Source: Alphaproteobacteria bacterium (GTDB taxonomy: Bacteria > Pseudomonadota > Alphaproteobacteria > Puniceispirillales > Puniceispirillaceae). From it: DNA of 7,981 nt. This document shows positions 1-5,776 of this stretch, one piece after another (the first letter of the stretch is position 1; the number at the start of each line of letters is the position of its first letter). Under the pieces are notes generated by a model. That model searched no databases. It saw nothing but the letters and a program-made list of their open reading frames with translations, and was not told where the DNA came from. Location: NCBI GenBank assembly GCA_022425565.1, contig JAKMFG010000146.1, positions 1 to 7,981 of the forward strand, given 5' to 3'. The position numbers and the translations under genes were made by a program.

Positions 1-48
1 CCACAACAGGCACCACAACAGGCACCACAACAGGCACCACAACACGCA
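1..48. repeat. 12-bp tandem repeat, four units, cut by left edge
   Basis: The unit CCACAACAGGCA occurs three times perfectly (1-12, 13-24, 25-36). A fourth copy (37-48) has one change, G to C at 45. The array starts at the first base, so it may extend further left. Because 12 is a multiple of 3, it keeps reading frame. Two + frames stay open across it: one reads Pro-Gln-Gln-Ala repeats and stops at 184-186, the other reads Thr-Thr-Gly-Thr repeats and stops at 189-191. The second stays Thr/Val/Gly-rich for a stretch after the perfect repeats (about 49-90), which slightly favours it as the tail of a low-complexity protein. Neither frame has a recognisable domain, so coding status is unresolved; a non-coding minisatellite is equally possible. 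Confidence 0.85.
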
Positions 49-87
49 CTGTCACGGGCACCGTTACAGCTTCAGTCACAGCCGTGG

Positions 88-139
88 TTGACGCGCGCGC
101 GCAAACCCATTATCCGGCAGCGATGTCGCAACTTGCGAC
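88..139 (+). promoter_or_regulatory. Candidate promoter and operator upstream of creatinase
   Basis: GTCGCAACTTGCGAC at 125-139 is a perfect inverted repeat with 7-nt arms around one central base, typical in size of a dimeric regulator's operator. Upstream, TTGACG (88-93) resembles a -35 box. With 17-bp spacing the -10 position would be TATCCG (111-116), a poor match, so the promoter call is weak. If right, transcription would start near 123, right at the palindrome, which would suit repression. An 11-nt alternating CG run lies at 92-102. No regulator gene is in the window. The palindrome is directly visible; its function is inference. Confidence 0.35.
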
Positions 140-205
140 GGTTATTTTCCGCGTCTGCACCCGAGACGGTCAGGACGCGCTTCTAGCGTAAGGGAGGCCC
201 AAGAC

Positions 206-1423
206 ATGGCTGCCGATGAACTGATCCACGTGACCCGCTGGCACAATGGCGAGAAGACCTATTCACCCTTTTCCGACGGCGAGATGGCGCGCCGCCGCGA
301 CGCCATGCAGGCGCGCATGGACGAGGCCGGCATCGATGCCTGCCTGTTCACCTCCTATCACAATATCTGTTATTTCTCCGGCTTCCTCTATTGCAAGTTC
401 GGGCGGCGCTACGGCGCGGTGCTGACCCGCGACGGCGTGACCACCGTGTCGGCTGCGATCGATGGCGGCCAGCCCTGGCGACGCTCGGTCGGCGACAACG
501 TCACCTATACCGACTGGCGCCGTGACAGCTATTTCACTGCGCTGAAGGACCTGCTGCCCGGCATCAAGCGCCTCGGCATCGAGTTCGATGAGGTGAACCT
601 CGATCTGAAGATGCTGCTGGAAGAGCATTTCCCCGGTGTCGAGCTTGTCGACTGCGCGGCTTCTGCCATGTCGCTTCGCACCATCAAGTCTGCCGAGGAG
701 CATGTGCTGATCCGCAAGGGCGCCGACATGTGTGCCGTCGGCGGGCGCGCGCTGATGGAGGCGGTGAAGCCCGGCGTTTCCGAGCACGAGATCGCGCTGG
801 CCTCGACATCGGCCATGGTCCGCGGCATTGCCGAGAGCTTCCCCTTCGTTGAACTGATGGACACCTGGACCTGGTTCCAGTCGGGCATCAACACCGACGG
901 CGCGCACAACCCGGTCACCAACAAACTGGTCGAGGCCGGCGACATCCTCTCGCTCAACACCTTCCCGATGATATTTGGCTACTACACCGCGCTGGAACGC
1001 ACGCTGTTCTGCGGCCACGCCTCGAACGCGCATTACGACCTGTGGCAGAAGAACTGCGAGGTGCATGTCCGCGGCATGGAACTGCTGAAGCCGGGGGCGC
1101 GCTGCTGCGATGTGGCGAGCGAGCTCAACAAGATGTATGCGGAATGGGACCTGCTGAAATACCGGTCATTCGGCTATGGCCACAGCTTCGGCGTGCTCTG
1201 CCACTATTACGGGCGCGAGGCGTCGGTCGAGCTGCGCGAGGACATCACCACGGTGCTGGAGCCCGGCATGGTGGTCTCGATGGAGCCGATGATCATGCTG
1301 CCCGAGGGCGCGCCGGGGGCCGGCGGCTATCGCGAGCACGACATCCTGATCATCACCGAGGACGGGGCGGAGAACATCACCAACTTCCCGTTCGGCACGG
1401 ACGAGATGATCGTCGGGAAGTGA
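206..1423 (+). CDS. Creatinase (creatine amidinohydrolase)
   Basis: Cytoplasmic enzyme hydrolysing creatine to sarcosine and urea (EC 3.5.3.3). At 405 residues it has the length of Pseudomonas creatinase and I can align it nearly end to end from memory. Residues known in the Pseudomonas putida enzyme are all present, offset by two or three: Phe65 and Arg67, catalytic His234 in SGINTDGAHNP, Tyr260, Glu264, Arg337, Glu360 and His378. The N-terminal domain (about 1-155) carries FTSYHNICYFSGFLYC; the C-terminal pita-bread domain (about 160-405) has the M24 fold. The first two M24 metal-binding Asp are absent (ILSLNTFP replaces the usual Asp region), as expected for a metal-free creatinase. The ATG follows a strong AAGGGAGG (190-197) with 8-nt spacing. 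It is convergent with a ureohydrolase 25 bp away. No sarcosine oxidase or urease is in the window. I use no symbol because naming varies. Confidence 0.95.
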   Translation: MAADELIHVTRWHNGEKTYSPFSDGEMARRRDAMQARMDEAGIDACLFTSYHNICYFSGFLYCKFGRRYGAVLTRDGVTTVSAAIDGGQPWRRSVGDNVTYTDWRRDSYFTALKDLLPGIKRLGIEFDEVNLDLKMLLEEHFPGVELVDCAASAMSLRTIKSAEEHVLIRKGADMCAVGGRALMEAVKPGVSEHEIALASTSAMVRGIAESFPFVELMDTWTWFQSGINTDGAHNPVTNKLVEAGDILSLNTFPMIFGYYTALERTLFCGHASNAHYDLWQKNCEVHVRGMELLKPGARCCDVASELNKMYAEWDLLKYRSFGYGHSFGVLCHYYGREASVELREDITTVLEPGMVVSMEPMIMLPEGAPGAGGYREHDILIITEDGAENITNFPFGTDEMIVGK

Positions 1424-1431
1424 TCCGGGCG

Positions 1432-1450
1432 GAGGGGACAGCCCCCCCTC
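1432..1450. terminator. Possible hairpin between convergent genes
   Basis: GAGGGG (1432-1437) can pair with CCCCTC (1445-1450) around a 7-nt loop, in the 25-bp gap between creatinase and ureohydrolase and reaching into the latter's stop codon. Neither strand has a following T-run, so it is not a classical intrinsic terminator. Its position between converging genes is the main reason to list it. Confidence 0.3.
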
Positions 1451-2402
1451 ACCTGTTCTCGGCGATGCGGCCGATCAGGTTGAGCAGCAGCTGCGCTGCC
1501 AGCGTCGTGGTGCTGCCCGTCAAATCATAGTCCGGCGCGACCTCGACAAGGTCCACCCCGACGATGTTGCCGCGCCTGGTCAGCCCGTCGAGGAATTCCA
1601 GCATCTCGTAATACAGGAACCCGCCATGCGACGGCGTGCCGGTGCCGGCCGCGACCGACGGGTCGAACCCGTCGATATCAATGGTCACGTAATAGCGCGC
1701 GCCTTCGGGGATGCGGTCCAGCATCGCATCCACCCCCATCTTGCGGAACTGGCGCACCGAAACGATGTCGGAGCCCATCGCGCGCGCATCCTCATAGCCG
1801 TCGCGGGCGGTGGATGACACGTTGCGGATACCGACCTGCGACAGGCCGGTGACATAAGGCTTTTCGGCGGCGCGGCGCATCGGGTTGCCATGGCCGTAGC
1901 GCACGCCGTGCCGTTCATCGACAAAATCCAGATGCGCGTCGATCTGCACCAGATGGAACGGCTCCTGCCCGTCAAAGGCGTTGATGCAGGGGATGTTCAC
2001 CGAATGGTCGCCGCCGATCACCACCGGCACCGCGCCGGCGGCAAGGATGGCGCGCACCCCGGCCTCGATATTCGCGTGGCTCTTCACCGTGTCGGTATGC
2101 ACGATGTCGGCATCGCCGATATCGACGATCCGCACCTTGTCATTCTCCAGATAGGTAACGTCATCCTCATGGTCATAGGCGCCGGCATGACCGAAGGAGA
2201 ACAGGGTCGAGGCCTCGCGCACGCCGCGCGGCCCGAAGCGTGCGCCGGCGCGGAACTGCGTGCCGAAATCAAAGGGCGCACCGAGGATGGCGAAGTCGGC
2301 GTCGATCGAATTCCAGTCAGGCTGGTAGGGATATTTGCCGAAGCTGCACAGCCCCACAAAGGGAAGGTTCAGCCGTCCGCTCTCATAGCCATGTCCGCTC
2401 AT
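1449..2402 (-). CDS. Agmatinase/guanidino-acid ureohydrolase family protein
   Basis: Binuclear-manganese ureohydrolase (arginase/agmatinase superfamily), which cleaves a guanidino group to urea plus an amine. All metal ligands are visible (317-residue numbering): His133 in GGDHS, Asp155-His157-Asp159 in QIDAHLDFVDE, and Asp242/Asp244 in TIDIDGFDP. A conserved Glu287 lies in the VEVAP segment. Start choice: ATG at 2402 has AAAGGA (2416-2411 on this strand) 8 nt upstream and gives 317 residues, normal for the family. A TTG at 2477 would add 25 unlike residues, and an ATG at 2411 sits inside the Shine-Dalgarno itself. The substrate is not readable from sequence: agmatine, guanidinobutyrate, guanidinopropionate and guanidinoacetate are all possible. 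The substrate-loop region reads YGHGNPMRRAAE rather than the HGTPFRRA I expect in many agmatinases. The creatinase neighbour favours a guanidino acid. Family call sure, substrate not. Confidence 0.9.
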   Translation of the reverse strand: MSGHGYESGRLNLPFVGLCSFGKYPYQPDWNSIDADFAILGAPFDFGTQFRAGARFGPRGVREASTLFSFGHAGAYDHEDDVTYLENDKVRIVDIGDADIVHTDTVKSHANIEAGVRAILAAGAVPVVIGGDHSVNIPCINAFDGQEPFHLVQIDAHLDFVDERHGVRYGHGNPMRRAAEKPYVTGLSQVGIRNVSSTARDGYEDARAMGSDIVSVRQFRKMGVDAMLDRIPEGARYYVTIDIDGFDPSVAAGTGTPSHGGFLYYEMLEFLDGLTRRGNIVGVDLVEVAPDYDLTGSTTTLAAQLLLNLIGRIAENR

Positions 2403-2539
2403 CTCGTTCATCCTTTGCGAGAGGTGGTTTGCATCCTGTGAACGGGCAGAGGCTAGTCGAAAAATCGGGCCACGCAAACCCTTTGCCAGCGCGCCAGTTC
2501 CGTGGCTAATGTCATATCCGGTTATCAGGGAAACGACTT
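2403..2539. promoter_or_regulatory. Divergent intergenic region between ureohydrolase and PhyH operon
   Basis: This 137-bp gap must hold the promoters for both directions. For the + strand operon, TTGCCA (2483-2488) and GCTAAT (2505-2510), 16 bp apart, make a fair sigma70-like pair, placing the start near 2517. I see no comparably good pair for the - strand. An imperfectly placed inverted repeat, GGTTTGC (2426-2432) and GCAAACC (2474-2480), is separated by 41 bp; CTTTGCG (2413-2419) and CTTTGCC (2481-2487) repeat part of it. A shared regulator binding here could control both units together, but this is inference. Confidence 0.4.
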
Positions 2540-3370
2540 ATGCCGAAAAGACTGACCGAGGCGCAGCAGGCCGCCTATCAACGCGACGGGATCGTCGCCC
2601 CGATCGACATCTTCACCGCCGAAGAAGTGGCGCAGATCCATGCCGAGCTCGACGCCGCCGAAGCGGCACATGGCGAGCAGCTGCAGGCGGCCGGGCGCAA
2701 CAACGCGCATTACGTGCTGCCGGTACTGGACCGGATTGCGCATGACCAGCGTATCCTCGATGCGGTGGAGGATGTGATCGGGCCGGATATCCTTGTCGCC
2801 GGCACCACCCTGTTCATCAAGGAACCGGAGACCACAGGCTTTATCAGCTGGCATCAGGATGCCCGCTATATCGGGCTGGAGCCGCATAGCTGGGTCACCG
2901 CCTGGCTGGCGATCAGCGATGTGAACGAAGAAAATGGCTGCATGCGAATGGTGCCGGGAACGCATACCGCGCCGCTGGTCGAGCATGTCGACACCTTTGG
3001 CGAGGACAATATGCTGACCCGTGGCCAGACGGTGCCGGATGTCGACGAGGCCGCCACCGTGCCGGTGCCGCTGAAGCCGGGACAGCTGTCGCTTCACCAC
3101 CCGCGGGTGGTGCACGGGTCGGGCCCGAACATGTCCGGCAAGCGGCGGGTCGGCTTTGCCATCCAGAGCTATATCACCCCGGCGGTGGAGCAGGTGATCG
3201 GCAAGATCTGGGTGCAGACGGCACGCGGCACGGATTTTGGCGGCCACCACACCGAAGCCGCACGGACAAAAAGGGAAATGGCGCCAGAGGATATCGCCTT
3301 CCGCGACATGACGAATGACGAGCTGTCGAAGATCTTCTACGCCGGCGCCACCAAAAAAGGAAAATACTAG
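2540..3370 (+). CDS. PhyH-family Fe(II)/2-oxoglutarate dioxygenase
   Basis: Predicted non-heme iron oxygenase of the phytanoyl-CoA dioxygenase (PhyH) family, which uses O2 and 2-oxoglutarate to hydroxylate a small substrate. The iron triad is visible: His105 and Asp107 in SWHQDARYIG and His192 in RVVHGSGPNMS. The following KRRVGFAIQSY supplies a candidate 2-oxoglutarate-binding Arg (202 or 203). The length, 276 residues, fits bacterial members, and no signal peptide is present. The ATG has AGGGA (2527-2531) 8 nt upstream. It is first in the operon, with the lyase gene starting 9 bp after its stop. The signature of ectoine hydroxylase EctD, another PhyH member, is absent. Substrate unknown; the downstream PLP lyase suggests an amino-acid-like compound (inference). 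Confidence 0.85.
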   Translation: MPKRLTEAQQAAYQRDGIVAPIDIFTAEEVAQIHAELDAAEAAHGEQLQAAGRNNAHYVLPVLDRIAHDQRILDAVEDVIGPDILVAGTTLFIKEPETTGFISWHQDARYIGLEPHSWVTAWLAISDVNEENGCMRMVPGTHTAPLVEHVDTFGEDNMLTRGQTVPDVDEAATVPVPLKPGQLSLHHPRVVHGSGPNMSGKRRVGFAIQSYITPAVEQVIGKIWVQTARGTDFGGHHTEAARTKREMAPEDIAFRDMTNDELSKIFYAGATKKGKY

Positions 3371-3379
3371 GACACCGAC

Positions 3380-4531
3380 ATGACCGACCATCTGGACATC
3401 GCCGCTGCCGCGGCAGGCTTCTCCATCGACGCCAATCCTTCACACGCCCCCGGCCCGTTCCCGAACAGGGCAGGCTCGCTGGATGACGCGATGATGCGCG
3501 CTGCAGCAGACGAGATCACTGGCTGGGCCGGCTATGCCCCGACCCCGCTTCACGACCTTCCGGAAATCGCCGAACGGCTGGGCGTGGCGCGGGTCGTCTT
3601 CAAGGATGAAGCGGCACGGTTCGGGCTCGGCTCCTTTAAGGCGCTTGGCGGGGCCTATGCGGTGGCGCAGCTTGCCAGGCAGGCCGAGGCCGCCGGCGGC
3701 AGCATCACCGATGTCACCGTCGCCACCGCAACCGACGGCAACCATGGCAGGTCGGTTTCATGGGGCGCGTCACGCGCCGGATGCAAGGCGAAAATCTATA
3801 TCCATGCGCATGTCAGCAAGGCGCGCGAAGAGGCCATGGCCGCCTTTGGCGCCGATGTGGTCCGGATCAACGGCAATTACGAGGCATCGCTGGCCGCCTG
3901 CAAGGAGGACGCCGCCGCGCATGGCTGGCAGATCGTCTCTGACACATCATGGCCGGGCTATACCGAGGTGCCGCTGACCGTGATGGCGGGATATACGCTG
4001 ATGGCGCGCGAGGCGCTGGACCAGCTTGGTGGCAAGACGCCAAGCCATGCCTTCCTTCCCGTTGGGGTCGGCGGGCTGGCGGCCGGACTGATCGCCCCAC
4101 TCTGGCAGGCGGCCGGGGCCGATCTCGGCAAGATGATCTCGGTGGAATCACACATGTCGGCCTGCATGCGTGACAGCCTCGTGGCCGGCGCGCCCACACT
4201 TGTCGACATCACCGAGGAAACACTCATGGCCGGCCTGTCCTGCGGCGAGGTTTCGACGCTGGCATGGGAGATCATGAAGCCGACGGTCAGCCATTGTATC
4301 ACCATTGGCGATGACGCTGTCGCCCCGCTGATGCGCTGGTTCCATCGTCGAACACCATCGATCGAGGCAGGTGAATGCAGCACCTCAGGCCTTGCCGCAT
4401 GCCTTGCCGCGCATGCCGACCCGGCGGCATGGAAACAGCTTGGCTTTGGCAAGGATTCGGTGATCCTGCTTGCCGGGACCGAGGGCGCGACCGATCCTGA
4501 ATTCTACCAGCGTATCATCGAGGCAGCATAA
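3380..4531 (+). CDS. dpaL: 2,3-diaminopropionate ammonia-lyase homologue
   Basis: PLP-dependent fold-type II lyase; the reference enzyme (EC 4.3.1.15, Escherichia coli YgeX) turns 2,3-diaminopropionate into pyruvate and two ammonia. The 383 residues are close to the E. coli length of about 398. PLP Lys87 lies in FGLGSFKALGGAYA, Asp119 in TDGNHGRSVSW and Asp188 in SDTSWPGYTEVP. These correspond to Lys77, Asp120 and Asp189 of the E. coli enzyme, whose two Asp act on the D and L isomers. The glycine loop PVGVGGLAAG (227-236) should hold the PLP phosphate, and GECSTSGLAA (331-340) is also typical. AGGA (3369-3372), overlapping the preceding stop, is 7 nt before ATG. The stop overlaps the next ATG by one base, implying translational coupling. 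The substrate could be a related amino acid in this context; symbol given with that caution. Confidence 0.88.
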   Translation: MTDHLDIAAAAAGFSIDANPSHAPGPFPNRAGSLDDAMMRAAADEITGWAGYAPTPLHDLPEIAERLGVARVVFKDEAARFGLGSFKALGGAYAVAQLARQAEAAGGSITDVTVATATDGNHGRSVSWGASRAGCKAKIYIHAHVSKAREEAMAAFGADVVRINGNYEASLAACKEDAAAHGWQIVSDTSWPGYTEVPLTVMAGYTLMAREALDQLGGKTPSHAFLPVGVGGLAAGLIAPLWQAAGADLGKMISVESHMSACMRDSLVAGAPTLVDITEETLMAGLSCGEVSTLAWEIMKPTVSHCITIGDDAVAPLMRWFHRRTPSIEAGECSTSGLAACLAAHADPAAWKQLGFGKDSVILLAGTEGATDPEFYQRIIEAA

Positions 4532-5730
4532 TGACGGCCCCGGAACGCGGCTTTCCCGATGACGAGTTCGCCGCCCGCTGCGAGGCGATGCAGGCCGCCA
4601 TGGCACGCGAGGGTGTGGATGCGATGCTGTTCGCATCCGAACCGGAGATTCGTTATTTCACCGGCTTCCTCACCCCGTTCTGGCAGAGCCCGACCCGTCC
4701 CTGGTTTCTCGTGTTGCCACCCGAAGGCAAACCGGTGGCAGTGATCCCCTCGATCGGCGGGCCGCTGATGCGAAGTTGTTTTGCCGAAGAGGTCATCACC
4801 TGGTCATCGCCTGCTGCCGAGGATGACGGCATCAGCCTGTTGCGGGATGTGTTGCAACGCTATCTCGGCACGACCGGACGCCTTGGCATGATGATGGGAC
4901 GCGAGACAGCACTTCGCATGCCGCTGGCCGATTTCCTTGCGCTACAGGGAAGCATGCAAGACAGCATGCCAGACATGGCGCTTCACGATATGACGGCGGC
5001 CGTGCAGCGAATCCGCATGGTCAAGTCGCACCGCGAGATCGCCAAGATCAGGCATATCTGCGGGCTTGCCTGTGATGTGTTCGAAGGGCTGCCGGAATGG
5101 GTCGGAGCGGGCATTCCGCTGTCCGGTCTGTTCCGCCGGTTCAAGTCCGAGGCACTTGGAACAGGCGTGGATGATGTGAGCTATCTGGTCGGCAGCGCCG
5201 GCCCGGACGGTTATGACGATATCATTGCCCCGCCAAGTGACCGGCCGCTTGCCGCCGGCGATGTACTGATGCTGGACACAGGATGCGTCTGGGACGGCTA
5301 TTTTTGTGATTTCGACCGTAATTTTGCCATCGGCAGCGCGTCGCAAACCGTGCGGGATGCGCATTACCGGCTCGATGATGCCGTCGAGGCCGCGCTGAAT
5401 GTCGTCAGGCCGGGGATCGCCGCGCGCGACCTGTTCCATGCGATGGATGCTGTGTTGCGTCCGGACGGAACCGACGCGGTCGAGGGCGATGATGTCGGGC
5501 GATACGGGCACGGGCTGGGAATCCAGCTGACGGAAACGCCGTCTCATGCCGCCTGGGACACGACAGAGCTTGCCGCCGGAATGGTGCTGACACTCGAGCC
5601 GTCTGTGATCTATGCAGCCGCGGACGGCGCCCCACGCATGATGGTGGCCGAGGAAAACATCCTGCTGACCAATGCCGGAGCCGAGCTGTTGACCCGGCGT
5701 GCCGCGCGCGAGATTCCCGTGCTGGACTGA
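4531..5730 (+). CDS. M24-family metallohydrolase (Xaa-Pro peptidase/ectoine hydrolase-like)
   Basis: Pita-bread-fold hydrolase of family M24, with an N-terminal creatinase-like domain (about 10-150) and a catalytic domain (about 160-399). The full dinuclear metal set is present: Asp249 (MLDTG), Asp260 (CDFDRNF), His327 (YGHGLG), Glu356 (TLEPS) and Glu374 (AEENILL). This distinguishes it from the creatinase in this window, which lost the two Asp. Relatives with this architecture include Xaa-Pro aminopeptidases and ectoine hydrolase DoeA (about 399 residues), but no N-acetyl-diaminobutyrate deacetylase or other ectoine-degradation gene is here, so ectoine is not assigned. ATG overlaps the preceding TAA; GAGG (4520-4523) lies 7 nt upstream. 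Last gene of the operon. It may open an amide, dipeptide or cyclic amidine to feed the lyase (inference). Confidence 0.85.
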   Translation: MTAPERGFPDDEFAARCEAMQAAMAREGVDAMLFASEPEIRYFTGFLTPFWQSPTRPWFLVLPPEGKPVAVIPSIGGPLMRSCFAEEVITWSSPAAEDDGISLLRDVLQRYLGTTGRLGMMMGRETALRMPLADFLALQGSMQDSMPDMALHDMTAAVQRIRMVKSHREIAKIRHICGLACDVFEGLPEWVGAGIPLSGLFRRFKSEALGTGVDDVSYLVGSAGPDGYDDIIAPPSDRPLAAGDVLMLDTGCVWDGYFCDFDRNFAIGSASQTVRDAHYRLDDAVEAALNVVRPGIAARDLFHAMDAVLRPDGTDAVEGDDVGRYGHGLGIQLTETPSHAAWDTTELAAGMVLTLEPSVIYAAADGAPRMMVAEENILLTNAGAELLTRRAAREIPVLD

Positions 5731-5742
5731 GGCGTCCTGCGC

Positions 5743-5776
5743 CCGGCTATTTCAGCAGGCCGGCTATTTCAGCAGG
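5743..5776. repeat. Perfect 17-bp tandem duplication at the lldD-like stop
   Basis: CCGGCTATTTCAGCAGG occurs at 5743-5759 and again immediately at 5760-5776. Read on the - strand, the second interval encodes the last Leu-Leu-Lys and TAG of the LldD-like protein; the first is an extra copy just past that stop. It looks like a recent replication-slippage duplication and leaves the protein unchanged. CCGGC (5743-5747) and GCCGG (5759-5763) could form a 5-bp stem, too weak to call a terminator. Confidence 0.9.

Noticed and set aside
1..48. CRISPR array
   Set aside because: Units are 12 bp and directly adjacent without spacers.
263..1066. 267-residue open frame antisense to creatinase
   Set aside because: It lies wholly inside a well-supported gene, has no recognisable domain and is explained by GC-rich third positions.
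1042..1530. 162-residue frame overlapping the creatinase 3' end
   Set aside because: Arg/Ala/Gly-rich out-of-frame translation of the creatinase gene, without family similarity.
2409..2411. ATG at 2411 as the ureohydrolase start
   Set aside because: This codon overlaps the Shine-Dalgarno AAAGGA and has no good site of its own; ATG at 2402 is ideally spaced.
2540..3370. Ectoine hydroxylase EctD
   Set aside because: Same superfamily, but the EctD signature around the first iron His is absent and no ectoine biosynthesis genes adjoin.
2525..3391. 288-residue open frame antisense to the PhyH gene
   Set aside because: It mirrors the PhyH gene almost exactly and the protein has no domain; the + strand gene has iron ligands and a ribosome binding site.
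4531..5730. Ectoine hydrolase (DoeA) or DMSP lyase DddP
   Set aside because: Length and fold fit DoeA, but no ectoine-degradation partner is present. DddP is longer and I do not see its features. Only the M24 family call is supported.
5743..5763. Intrinsic terminator between the M24 and LldD-like genes
   Set aside because: Only a 5-bp stem with an 11-nt loop and no T-run; the repeat structure is a tandem duplication instead.
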